A stretch of 64,000 bases of DNA from Bacteroidota bacterium (GTDB taxonomy: Bacteria > Bacteroidota > Ignavibacteria > Ignavibacteriales > SURF-24). Position 1 is the stretch's first letter; every line of letters starts with the position of its first letter. The notes below the pieces were generated by a model. It was not told where the DNA came from. It saw only the letters and a program-made list of their open reading frames with translations, and made no database searches. Positions 1 to 8,581 of this stretch are shown one piece after another. The stretch spans positions 23,355 through 87,354 of the forward strand of contig JAUZPB010000004.1 in assembly GCA_030706145.1 (NCBI GenBank). The letters are read 5' to 3'. Both the position numbers and the translations under genes were made by a program.

Positions 1-567
1 CCTTCGGCTGGTGGAGCATATGCGATATTATTAAAAGAAGTCTATGGAGTAAGAAGACTACCGATAATAATAGGAGCTTTTGAAGCTCAGGCAATTGCAC
101 TTGAAATTGAAGGTATTAAGCCTCCTCGCCCTTTGACTCATGACCTCTTAAAGAATATTATCGATAATCTTGGTGCTTCAGTGCAGGAAATTCTAATCGA
201 TGAGCTAAGGGATAACACGTTTTTTGCCAAAATCATAATTGAAGTATCTTCAATGACTAATGATATTGACTCACGTCCAAGTGATGCAATTGCTCTTGCC
301 GTAAGAGCACAGGCTCCGATCTTTGTAAATGAAGAAGTAATGAAAGCCGCAGCTTTTATTCCATCGGGTGAAGAAGAAACAAGTGAAGGTTCTGAAGAAG
401 CTTTTCCCGATGAAGAAATCCCTGAAAAACCCCAACCATCTGGCAGCTCCAGAGAATCTCGTTTGGCTACGCTTCAAAATCAGCTTCGTGAGGCTCTTGA
501 TAGCGAAGACTATGAGCGTGCGGCAAAAATTCGTGATGAGATCAAAAAAATGACCGATCAAAACTAG
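1..567 (+). CDS. Bifunctional nuclease family protein (BFN/DUF151) with C-terminal UVR domain, 5' end missing
   Basis: The reading frame is open from the first base of the window, so the start lies upstream; 188 residues are visible. The first ~90 carry the BFN (DUF151) signature, including LPIIIGAFEAQAIALE and the PRPLTHDLL segment, then SRPSDAIALAVRA. An acidic linker (EEETSEGSEEAFPDEE) leads to a UVR-type helical hairpin near residues 154-184 (LREALDSEDYERAAKIRDEI). BFN domains are linked to nuclease activity in plants and to unknown roles in bacteria; UVR motifs mediate UvrB-UvrC-type contacts. The BFN-linker-UVR order is common in the Bacteroidota/Chlorobi group. The ORF-track start (a TTG) is internal to the conserved domain and is not the real start. 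Actual nuclease activity is an inference from the family only. Confidence 0.88.
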   Translation, partial: PSAGGAYAILLKEVYGVRRLPIIIGAFEAQAIALEIEGIKPPRPLTHDLLKNIIDNLGASVQEILIDELRDNTFFAKIIIEVSSMTNDIDSRPSDAIALAVRAQAPIFVNEEVMKAAAFIPSGEEETSEGSEEAFPDEEIPEKPQPSGSSRESRLATLQNQLREALDSEDYERAAKIRDEIKKMTDQN

Positions 568-607
568 CTTTTGAATAACTAGCTTAATTATTCTTGACTC
601 TATACTT

Positions 608-2089
608 TTAGTTAAATACTTCTTTACCTATTTTGCACTCCAGGCAACCGTTCTTGGAGCAGTAATTTACGTAAAGTTCGATCATTCCTTGTGATATCAG
701 GCTTTTTTGAGATGCTTTGTCCAAATTTAGCGATTTAGAAAGCTGCTCAATTATGCTAATATTCTCTGTCTGATCATAATTGGTATATAACCTAAGGGCT
801 CTTTTGGAGACTTCCTGATTTCCATAAACTTCACCAAAGACAGCCATAAACGGGAAAATAACATTGATCATTATATCATCTGCTCTAAGGCCGCCGATAA
901 AATATTTCAATCTTTCTAATTTACTGACTTCAAAGCCATAATGGTTAGCCCAAAAACCACTTGCTTTAACTATTAGAAGTGATTTTATGGCTTTAATGAG
1001 TGCTTTGTCCTGGTTTATTCTTGTAAAATATTTTGTCAGTCTTTCTATGAAATTTTTATTCATAAATGAATTTAGAAGAACAGCACCTCCTGCCAGTCTT
1101 ATAGTTGGGAAGTTCTGGGGTCTTGATCTAAAGAAATGCCAATCGGACTTGTTGAAAAAAGCGCCATCATATTTATCCTTAACCTGCTTCCATAGCTCTT
1201 CAATATTCTGAATGTATGAAATGCTCTCCGGATCTTTAATTTTTGAGAGTTCATGAGGTATTAACCCGGATATTTTGAGTAAGCATGTAAGAATTATTAC
1301 CTGGGAGTCTCTTTCATCTAGAACATCTTTAAAAAACTCTATGTTTGCCGATTTAGCAAGTTTGATCATTATATTCTTGTTTTTAATATAACCCAGGGCC
1401 TCAAAGACATGTTCATAAAGGAGTTGCTGCCAAATTTCCTTTGTCTGGAAATCCTGATATGAGAATTGTCTTTGGTAAAATGAAGGGGGTAATTCGTAGT
1501 TAATAACGGGTTCGCTAATTTTCATCTCTTTGATATATGTCAGTTCTTTTATCCTGTCATACATTCTTGTGCATTTTTTCTGAAAACGCCTAACTCCAAG
1601 TGAGGAAATATAATCCACCTTATCATTATCATTTATAACATGAACAAGATCAGCGCATTTAAGTAATTTTGTATCGTTAGGAGTTTTTTCAGAGCCCTTA
1701 ATTAGTTGTTCGATCTGCTCATCTTTGAGGAAATCAGATAGGCAAACAGTATTAATACGCCTGCCATCTCTGTTATAAACATATCTTGAATGCTTCTTGT
1801 TTACCATGCAAATATGCAGAATTACGCTGTTATATTTGCTGTCAAGATTATGGCCGTGGTTTATCCAGTCTTTGTGGTTAAGATCTATCTCAATATCGCC
1901 TGTATAAAGGAAATTACCGATCTTTATTTTTGCATTTTTGAAATCGGGTCCTGCAAAACTACTATCATGATGCCCATGTTCCATTATAAAAATGGGTTCA
2001 CCATCAGAAGTTGTAAGGAGCCTGTCTAAATCTCCTGATGTCCAGAGTTCATATAGAGAAATTTCATTTAAAATTGGCAGATGATTCAT
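608..2089 (-). CDS. DUF2851 family protein
   Basis: 493-residue protein of the DUF2851 family, function unknown. Recognisable features are the N-terminal block with AGPDFKNAKIKIG, GDIEIDLNHKDW and a YNSVILHICMV strand, and a short Cys-containing tail (GCLECKIGKEVF) that is typical of the family in the Bacteroidota/Chlorobi group. The ORF track starts at a TTG at 2110; I prefer the ATG at 2089 because GAGG sits six bases before it. The gene converges on the BFN gene with about 40 bases between the two stops, and lies about 120 bases after pyrF on the same strand. No signal peptide or membrane segment is seen, so it is probably cytoplasmic. I can give no biochemical role. Confidence 0.8.
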   Translation of the reverse strand: MNHLPILNEISLYELWTSGDLDRLLTTSDGEPIFIMEHGHHDSSFAGPDFKNAKIKIGNFLYTGDIEIDLNHKDWINHGHNLDSKYNSVILHICMVNKKHSRYVYNRDGRRINTVCLSDFLKDEQIEQLIKGSEKTPNDTKLLKCADLVHVINDNDKVDYISSLGVRRFQKKCTRMYDRIKELTYIKEMKISEPVINYELPPSFYQRQFSYQDFQTKEIWQQLLYEHVFEALGYIKNKNIMIKLAKSANIEFFKDVLDERDSQVIILTCLLKISGLIPHELSKIKDPESISYIQNIEELWKQVKDKYDGAFFNKSDWHFFRSRPQNFPTIRLAGGAVLLNSFMNKNFIERLTKYFTRINQDKALIKAIKSLLIVKASGFWANHYGFEVSKLERLKYFIGGLRADDIMINVIFPFMAVFGEVYGNQEVSKRALRLYTNYDQTENISIIEQLSKSLNLDKASQKSLISQGMIELYVNYCSKNGCLECKIGKEVFN

Positions 2090-2197
2090 TATCAACCTCA
2101 GATTATTCAACTGGATATATTAAGCAATAATACTGATACCAATTCAATCAAAATAACAAAGATCTTTATACTAGCAAAGAAAAAGATAATATTTCAG

Positions 2198-2217
2198 AAA
2201 AAAGGTTTATTACCCTT
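2198..2217 (-). terminator. Weak intrinsic terminator overlapping the pyrF stop codon
   Basis: On the minus strand a short stem AAGGGT / ACCTTT (one G-U pair) closes a 5-base loop and runs into six T residues. The stem includes the pyrF stop codon. It is short, so read-through into the DUF2851 gene is likely. Confidence 0.3.
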
Positions 2218-3019
2218 TTATTCTGTCAATCTCCTGATTAAGTGCCATTACTTCTTGCATTGCAGCTTTGGCAAAATCCCTGGAACTATCTTTATAGATT
2301 ACCGAACGGCTTACATTAATTAGAAAATTATCTTTTCCATTTTTCTTAAAGGAACTAACCACTTTTTCTAAGCTTCCTCCCTGAGCTCCAATGCCAGGCA
2401 AAAGAACTGGGAGTGTACCAAAAAGAGAAATATTCTCATCTAATTCCTGTTCGTTAGTAGCTCCAAACACAAGTCCGCAATTGTTGCGTGTATTCCATAA
2501 AAGGGTGTTTTTAATTACCTGCTGGAAAAGAAAGCTTCCATCCTTTAGTGTAAGCTTTTCAAAATCAGATGAGCCCTTATTAGAGGTCAGGGCCAAAATA
2601 AAGCTTATCTTATCTTCAAATTCGAGGAACGGTTCAACAGAATCATATCCCATATAAGGGTGAAGTGTCACAGCATCTGAATTGAAACCATTAAAAATAG
2701 ATTCAGCATACATCTTGCTTGTATTGCCAATATCTCCCCTTTTTGCGTCAGCAATTATAAGTTTATCTTTTGGGATATAGGAAATTGTTTCAAAAAGAGT
2801 ACTAAAGCCTTCAGTTCCATATTTCTCGAAGAAGGCGAAATTTAATTTATAAGAAGCAGCGTATTTGTAAGTTTTATCAATAATTTCTTTATTGAACGTA
2901 AGAATAGGATTTTTTTCAGAAAGCAGATGAGAAGGTAATTTCTTTAGGTCAGGATCAAGTCCGACAGCAATATGTCTTCCTTCACTTATCTGCGATAGAA
3001 GTTTTTCTTGTGAAGTCAT
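2210..3019 (-). CDS. pyrF: Orotidine 5'-phosphate decarboxylase
   Basis: 269-residue TIM-barrel enzyme converting OMP to UMP, the last step of de novo pyrimidine synthesis in the cytoplasm. The N-terminal VGLDPDL strand, the central catalytic DAKRGDIGNTS motif (Lys and Asp of the charged network) and LHPYMGYDSVEPF place it in the longer type 2 PyrF subfamily, whose usual length it matches. The ATG at 3019 has only an AT-rich leader with no Shine-Dalgarno sequence, which is common in this phylum. The gene stands alone: pyrG lies about 9 kb away and no other pyr gene adjoins it. A weak terminator overlaps its stop codon. Confidence 0.96.
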   Translation of the reverse strand: MTSQEKLLSQISEGRHIAVGLDPDLKKLPSHLLSEKNPILTFNKEIIDKTYKYAASYKLNFAFFEKYGTEGFSTLFETISYIPKDKLIIADAKRGDIGNTSKMYAESIFNGFNSDAVTLHPYMGYDSVEPFLEFEDKISFILALTSNKGSSDFEKLTLKDGSFLFQQVIKNTLLWNTRNNCGLVFGATNEQELDENISLFGTLPVLLPGIGAQGGSLEKVVSSFKKNGKDNFLINVSRSVIYKDSSRDFAKAAMQEVMALNQEIDRIKG

Positions 3020-3176
3020 TTAATAATATATTTGTGAAAAAAACAGCTATTTATTATGTAATAACAGGTATAATTTAATAATTGAATTCATTAAATACCA
3101 GTGCAGTATATTAAAAATAATACTTGTATATATAATTTCTATTTAAGGTAAGGATTTATTGGTCTCATTTTATAAT

Positions 3177-4424
3177 TTAAGCATGCTGTTTTCTATTCTT
3201 ATAAATATTTGCAGCAACGCCCAGCATAAAAAGATTAACCATGAGTGAACTTCCACCATAGCTCATATATGGAAGTGGAATACCAATGATTGGTAAAAGA
3301 CCCACATTCATGCTAATATTAACAGCAAAATGCGCAAAAAGAATTGATAAAATGCCAACTACAAGTAAGCTGTGATATTCATTTTTCTCTTTAGCAAAAG
3401 AAGCAATTTTTAATAGTCTGGTAAAAAGGGCAAGGAATAATGAAATCGTTATAACAGTTCCTATAAACCCGAATTCTTCTCCAACTACGCAAAAAATAAA
3501 ATCTGTCCATTGTTCAGGAATAAATCTTAACTGAGTTTGATTTCCATGCATAAAGCCTTTACCCAGGAAACCTCCCGAACCAATGGCAACCTTGACTTGA
3601 ATGGCATTATAACCAGAACCGAGTGGATCCGAATTTGGGTCCACAAAGGTCTCAATAAGCTTTTTTTGATGAGGACTAAGTACTTTATAAACGGCATCAA
3701 AAAAGAATCCGGCCGCCAGATTCATAACAAATATAGAAGCACTAAGAAAAAGATTTTTCCTGAAATAAAAAAGTATCAAAAGAATCAGGACCAGAACGGC
3801 AATAAAAGGTCCCATGCCGAACATAGATGCAAATACAACCAGACCAGGAGACAAAACTACAAAAATCCCGAAAATATCCAATCCTTTCCAGAAAAGCATA
3901 ACAAGCGTAATTGAAAAGAAGATCAAAGCCGAACCCATATCAGGCTCTAACAATATTAGTCCAACTGGTATAAGTCCAATAGCCATTGCTATTGCGATAT
4001 CCTTAATTGTATTAATATCGGTTTTTTCCCTGCTAAGGAAAAAAGAAAGCAAAAATACAGTTGCAACTTTTGAAAATTCGGAAGGCTGGAAGCCAAATGG
4101 ACCAATATCTATCCAGCATCTTTGTCCATAGACTTTTCTACCGATAACCAGAACTGCTACAAGAAACAGTAAAGTAATTAAATAGGCCGGTATTGGGACA
4201 TAATTTAGCAGCCTTGGATTTGCAAAATATGTAGCAAAAAATAGACACAAAGAAATGCAAAGCCAAAAAACCTGTTTTTGAAAGTTACCCGAAGCAGTTG
4301 GATGATTAACTGTTGAACTATAAATTGCCAATAGTCCGATCACAACCAGAAACATTGCAGAAAAAAAGAGGATAACATCAAATTTATCTTCTAACTGATA
4401 ATTAATTCTTGATCGACGCAGCAA
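3177..4424 (-). CDS. rodA: Rod shape-determining protein RodA (SEDS peptidoglycan polymerase)
   Basis: 415-residue integral membrane protein of the SEDS family, about ten transmembrane helices. RodA polymerises lipid II into glycan strands during cell elongation together with PBP2. Family marks include FGFQPSEFSKV, LEPDMGSALIF, the acidic loop around FIPEQWTDFIFCVVGEEFG and the C-terminal GIPLPYMSYGGSS. The start is a TTG at 4424 inside the 3' end of mrdA, a 23-base overlap that implies translational coupling; no ATG lies before the first helix. It is the last gene of the mreBCD-mrdA-rodA run, and about 150 bases of AT-rich spacer separate it from pyrF. Confidence 0.96.
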   Translation of the reverse strand: MLRRSRINYQLEDKFDVILFFSAMFLVVIGLLAIYSSTVNHPTASGNFQKQVFWLCISLCLFFATYFANPRLLNYVPIPAYLITLLFLVAVLVIGRKVYGQRCWIDIGPFGFQPSEFSKVATVFLLSFFLSREKTDINTIKDIAIAMAIGLIPVGLILLEPDMGSALIFFSITLVMLFWKGLDIFGIFVVLSPGLVVFASMFGMGPFIAVLVLILLILFYFRKNLFLSASIFVMNLAAGFFFDAVYKVLSPHQKKLIETFVDPNSDPLGSGYNAIQVKVAIGSGGFLGKGFMHGNQTQLRFIPEQWTDFIFCVVGEEFGFIGTVITISLFLALFTRLLKIASFAKEKNEYHSLLVVGILSILFAHFAVNISMNVGLLPIIGIPLPYMSYGGSSLMVNLFMLGVAANIYKNRKQHA

Positions 4425-6222
4425 CTATCTTTCCCTCATTATTTTTTTCTTTTTGTTCTACAGGTTTATGAGTCTTATTTAAATAAGCAGTCATAACACT
4501 TTTTGCTATTGGAGCAGCCCAAGTAGCACCGAAACCAGCATTTTCAACCAAAACAGCTACTGCAATCTTTGGATTTTCAAAGGGAGCAAATCCCATAAAC
4601 CAAGCATGATCTTTTCCGTGAGGGTTCTGAGCTGTTCCGGTTTTCCCTGCCACATTAATGCCAGGGATCTTAGCATTTCCAGCTGTACCTGCACCATTAA
4701 CAACCAAAAACATTCCGTGTTTAACAATGTCCATTGTCTTTTGGCTTACATGAGCATCAATATCGTCGAAGTGGAAAGGAACAATTTTTTTATTCTCATC
4801 GAGAATTCCTTTAACAATGTGTGGCCTTTTTGTTCTTCCATTGTTAGCAATCATAGCAACATACTGTGCTAGCTGCATAGGAGTAACGCTAAGTTCACCC
4901 TGACCAATTCCCAAACTAACTACGAATCCAAGTGTCCAGCCCTTAGGGCCGTATCTTTTATTATAATATTCAGTAGAAGGCAGAATTCCACGTGATTCCT
5001 CGCTAATATCAACGCCAGTTTTCTTGCCGAAACCAAAACGCCTTGCATAGTCAGCCCAGCGGTCAAGCCCTACGCGCAGAATTAACTGATAGAAAAATGT
5101 ATTACATGACTTTTCGATTGCATGCTCAACGTTAAGAGCTCCATGAGCACCGCCATGGCATTTAAAGAAACGTCCAAAGTAAAAACCACCCGGGCAATTA
5201 ATAATTGATTGAGGAGTAATAACACCCGATTCAAGTCCTGCAATTGCTCCAAGGACTTTAAAAGTAGAACCGGGAGGATATGCAGACATAGTTGTACGAT
5301 TGAGCAAAGGCTTATCCGGATCAGTATTTAAGTTTTTCCAGACCTCGCGCGGGGTTACAGTAGTAAAGTTATTCAGATCATATTGAGGCGAGCTTACAAA
5401 GGCAAGAATTTCTCCCGTCTGAGGTTCAATAGCAACAAGAGCACCCTTAAAGCCCTTAAAGCCACGTTCGGCTGCCTTCTGCGCATCTTCATCGATCGAA
5501 AGAACCAGATCATTGCCTTTTATTGATTCTCTGTCGTTTTGGCCATTATTAAAGCGTCCATTTTCTTTTCTATGAGAATCAACAAGAACATATTTTACGC
5601 CCTTAGTTCCTCTTAAGAACTTTTCATATGTTTTTTCAATCCCGTTATTACCTACAAAGTCTCCCATTTCGTAGTAGTCTTTCCCCTCTTTTAGCTGCTT
5701 GGGAGAGATTTCCTTTGTATAGCCGAACATCTGCGAGGCCACAATACTATCGGAATATGACCTTTCCATTTCGACCATATAATTAACGCCTGGAAGCTGT
5801 TCTTTGTTTTCTTCTATCCATGAGATAACCGGGAAACTAACATCTCTTTGGACTCTTATAGGAATATATTTCGAGTAGATCATATTTTCCTGAAGGACAT
5901 CTTCAATATAACCTGGTTCTACTCCAAGTACAGTTTCCAAAAGATTATTGAGCTTATGATCGTAATTATAAGGCGTAATAATTACAGTATAGGAAGGTTT
6001 ATTACTTACCAGGACTTTGCAATTTCTATCATAGAAAGCTCCTCTAAGAGGGGTCTGTACAATTCCTTTTATACTATTATTAGCAGATTTTTCATCAAAT
6101 GTCTGATGTTCAATGATCTGCATACGGAAGAGCTGGGAAAGTAAAACAATAAAAAAGCCTGTCAGAATGTAAAATAAAACATTCTTCCTAAAATCAGTAC
6201 CGAAATTCTTACTTTGGGTCAT
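4402..6222 (-). CDS. mrdA: Penicillin-binding protein 2 (elongation transpeptidase)
   Basis: 606-residue class B PBP that cross-links peptidoglycan in the rod complex. One N-terminal transmembrane helix (about residues 12-34) anchors it in the inner membrane, followed by the dimerisation/pedestal region and the transpeptidase domain. The three active-site motifs are visible: STFK near residue 315, SCN near 370 and KTGT near 526. The start overlaps the mreD stop as ATGA, and its 3' end overlaps rodA by 23 bases. The position directly after mreD and before rodA, the enzyme's functional partner, supports PBP2 over PBP3. Confidence 0.96.
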   Translation of the reverse strand: MTQSKNFGTDFRKNVLFYILTGFFIVLLSQLFRMQIIEHQTFDEKSANNSIKGIVQTPLRGAFYDRNCKVLVSNKPSYTVIITPYNYDHKLNNLLETVLGVEPGYIEDVLQENMIYSKYIPIRVQRDVSFPVISWIEENKEQLPGVNYMVEMERSYSDSIVASQMFGYTKEISPKQLKEGKDYYEMGDFVGNNGIEKTYEKFLRGTKGVKYVLVDSHRKENGRFNNGQNDRESIKGNDLVLSIDEDAQKAAERGFKGFKGALVAIEPQTGEILAFVSSPQYDLNNFTTVTPREVWKNLNTDPDKPLLNRTTMSAYPPGSTFKVLGAIAGLESGVITPQSIINCPGGFYFGRFFKCHGGAHGALNVEHAIEKSCNTFFYQLILRVGLDRWADYARRFGFGKKTGVDISEESRGILPSTEYYNKRYGPKGWTLGFVVSLGIGQGELSVTPMQLAQYVAMIANNGRTKRPHIVKGILDENKKIVPFHFDDIDAHVSQKTMDIVKHGMFLVVNGAGTAGNAKIPGINVAGKTGTAQNPHGKDHAWFMGFAPFENPKIAVAVLVENAGFGATWAAPIAKSVMTAYLNKTHKPVEQKEKNNEGKIVAASIKN

Positions 6223-6710
6223 GCGAACATCTTCTTAGTATAAAATACAACTAACGGTAGAGCAAGTACCGATGAATACAATCCCGGTAACAGGCCCTGC
6301 ATAAAAAACATTATCAGTATACTAGTACTACCTGTGTTTGTGTTTCCGAAAAATGAGTAAATAATTGAATCTACAGTGCCAATAAGGAAAACAATTAAAA
6401 GAAGACTTAAAGAATGTATGTTTTGTTCAACTTTATTTTCATTATAGAAATAACCAGTTAAAAAACCACTCAGTGTCTTGGTAAACATAGCACTGCCTAA
6501 AATTGTACCCGATATAAGGTCAAAGGCTAAACCAAATATAAAACCAAGAATTGTTCCACCTAGCTGTCCTACCCTTAAAGTATAAAAAACAAGAAGGATC
6601 AAAATTAGATCTGGACCAACCTGATTATAAGAGAGCCAAGGGACCAAGGTCAGTTGTATGACAGCAAGTGGTATGAAAAGTAAAACAGCAAATATATAAT
6701 CAGAGCGCAT
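6219..6710 (-). CDS. mreD: Rod shape-determining protein MreD
   Basis: 163-residue hydrophobic protein with about five predicted membrane helices. MreD is an inner-membrane part of the elongasome that works with MreC. Sequence conservation in this family is low, so the call rests on size, topology, segments such as WLSYNQVGPDLILILLVFY and GFIFGLAFDLISG, and on its fixed position between mreC (one base away) and mrdA (ATGA overlap). Confidence 0.92.
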   Translation of the reverse strand: MRSDYIFAVLLFIPLAVIQLTLVPWLSYNQVGPDLILILLVFYTLRVGQLGGTILGFIFGLAFDLISGTILGSAMFTKTLSGFLTGYFYNENKVEQNIHSLSLLLIVFLIGTVDSIIYSFFGNTNTGSTSILIMFFMQGLLPGLYSSVLALPLVVFYTKKMFA

Positions 6711-6711
6711 T

Positions 6712-7548
6712 TTATTTATTCATTCTAATAAGGTTAAGTTCCAAGTTATTTTTCTGCACACTAGGAACAAATCCAATTACAAAAACATTCGAGACTTTTA
6801 TAAAATCGACATAAGGCCTTACAACGATATTATTAAAAATACCGGTTTTATCTCTGTTACCTCCTGCAACAACACCAACGGGAATTGATGGAGGAAATTT
6901 TGTACTGAAGTCAGAGGTAACAATTCTATCTCCAATTTCCATATCAAAAGTCTTTGGGACATTCTTAATAACAAGGTCAGTCCCATTCCATTCCATAACA
7001 CCATCGAATTTGCTTCTTTGGTTCTTTACTGCAAATTTTAGTTCACTATTGTTAAGTGTTCTAATAATGGAGAAATCTTTTGAAACAGATATTACGACCC
7101 CGACTAATCCCTGATCATTAATAACAGGCATTCCAAGCTGAACGCCTTCATTATTGCCAGTGTTAATAATAAAACAGCCTTGAGAATTTGAAACAAATTT
7201 AGAAACAACGCTGGCTGCAATGAGAGGATATTCAGAAGAATCTTTTAAGGCCAAAAGTTTTTTAAGTTCTTCATTCTGAATGCCGTATTCTCTTAACCGG
7301 TTTACCTGCATCATAAGCTGGGCATTAGCCTCCCTAAGGCGCTTTGTTTCAAATGCAGTTTGGAAAGGTTCTATAACTTTTGAAACACCTGAAGTAATAA
7401 CTGCAAAGCCACCAAAGGCGTAAGTTTTTACTCTTTTGATAGCTGGATTTGTACTTAAAGATAATAGAACCAAACTAATGACCAGCAATACCACGACAAC
7501 AATATATTCTTTGTAACCGTTCCAAAATCGAGAAAAGAAGCTTTTCAT
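6712..7548 (-). CDS. mreC: Rod shape-determining protein MreC
   Basis: 278-residue bitopic membrane protein. A short cytoplasmic N-terminus, one transmembrane helix (about residues 14-33) and a coiled-coil stretch (about 65-105, ending EELKKLLAL) precede the periplasmic double beta-barrel domain. Family marks are NTGNNEGVQLGMPVINDQGLVGVV and, later, GDRIVTSDFSTKFPPSIPVG. MreC links MreB filaments to PBP2 and activates it. The start codon shares one base with the mreB stop (TAATG), so the pair is translationally coupled. Confidence 0.95.
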   Translation of the reverse strand: MKSFFSRFWNGYKEYIVVVVLLVISLVLLSLSTNPAIKRVKTYAFGGFAVITSGVSKVIEPFQTAFETKRLREANAQLMMQVNRLREYGIQNEELKKLLALKDSSEYPLIAASVVSKFVSNSQGCFIINTGNNEGVQLGMPVINDQGLVGVVISVSKDFSIIRTLNNSELKFAVKNQRSKFDGVMEWNGTDLVIKNVPKTFDMEIGDRIVTSDFSTKFPPSIPVGVVAGGNRDKTGIFNNIVVRPYVDFIKVSNVFVIGFVPSVQKNNLELNLIRMNK

Positions 7549-8573
7549 TAATATCTTCTGTTCCTGATAAATACTTTAGAAAATCTATTGAGATTATCAA
7601 TAGTTTTACCTGCACCGCGAACAACTGCTGTCAATGGATCTTCTGCAATGTGTACAGGAAGATTTGTTTCCATTCTGATTCTTTCATCAATACCTTTCAA
7701 TAAGGCTCCTCCACCAGTGATCATAACACCACGGTCGAGAATATCAGCAGAAAGTTCAGGAGGAGTTCTTTCAAGAGATTGTTTTACGGCCTCAACAATT
7801 TGAGTAATGTTTTCATTAAGGGCATCTCTTATTTCAACAGAACTGACCTCTGCTGTCTTAGGAACACCACCGACAAGATCGCGGCCCTTTACCTGAACAG
7901 TAACTTCTTCTTTGAGCGGAACAGCACTTCCAACTTCGCACTTAATAGCTTCAGCGGTTCTTTCACCAATTAGAAGGTTATGATTCTTCTTAAAGAATTG
8001 CATAATTGCATTGTTCATTTCATCGCCTGCAATTCTTATAGATTCTTCATTTACAATACCAGAAAGAGCAATAACTGCAATTTCGGTTGTACCACCGCCA
8101 ATGTCAATTATCATGCTTCCAATAGGAGCCTCAACGTCAATACCAATACCAATAGCAGCAGCCATAGGCTCAGCTATTAGATGTACTTCCTTAGCTCCAG
8201 CATGTTCGCAGCTATCACGTACAGCTCTTTTTTCAACCTCAGTTACCCCGCTAGGCACTGCAATTACAATTCTTCGGCTGGAAATTGGGCCTGTGCTGAC
8301 TTTCTTAATGAAAGCCTTAATCATTCCCTCTGCAATTTCAAAATCAGCAATTACACCATCGCGCATAGGACGGGTTACACGGATCTCTTTATGTTCCCTG
8401 CCCTGCATTTCTTTTGCCTTATTTCCAAGGGCCAGAATTCTTTTTGAGTTCCTATCGTATGCAACAATAGAAGGTTCATTTAATACAATGCCTTTGCCTT
8501 TTAGATAAATCAATGTATTTGCTGTACCTAGATCCACTGCAATATCAGTTGAGAAAAAGTCGAATAATCCCAT
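7548..8573 (-). CDS. mreB: Rod shape-determining protein MreB (bacterial actin)
   Basis: 341-residue actin-fold ATPase that forms membrane-bound filaments and orients wall synthesis. The nucleotide-binding motifs are intact: phosphate-1 DLGTANTLIYLKG near residue 14, phosphate-2 IDIGGGTTEIAV, and adenosine MITGGGALLKG. EPMAAAIGIG is also typical. The length is that of ordinary MreB. It heads the shape genes and starts only eight bases after purH, so it is probably transcribed with the purine genes. Several antisense ORFs in the track over this gene are shadows. Confidence 0.97.
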   Translation of the reverse strand: MGLFDFFSTDIAVDLGTANTLIYLKGKGIVLNEPSIVAYDRNSKRILALGNKAKEMQGREHKEIRVTRPMRDGVIADFEIAEGMIKAFIKKVSTGPISSRRIVIAVPSGVTEVEKRAVRDSCEHAGAKEVHLIAEPMAAAIGIGIDVEAPIGSMIIDIGGGTTEIAVIALSGIVNEESIRIAGDEMNNAIMQFFKKNHNLLIGERTAEAIKCEVGSAVPLKEEVTVQVKGRDLVGGVPKTAEVSSVEIRDALNENITQIVEAVKQSLERTPPELSADILDRGVMITGGGALLKGIDERIRMETNLPVHIAEDPLTAVVRGAGKTIDNLNRFSKVFIRNRRY

Positions 8574-8581
8574 AAATCCTC

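Noticed and set aside
564-586. Direct repeat AACTAGCTT twice after the BFN gene
   Set aside because: One short duplication in an AT-rich 40-base convergent gap; no stem or element boundary goes with it.
8011-8508. 165-residue plus-strand ORF over mreB
   Set aside because: It is antisense to a fully conserved mreB and shows no family signature; codon shadow.
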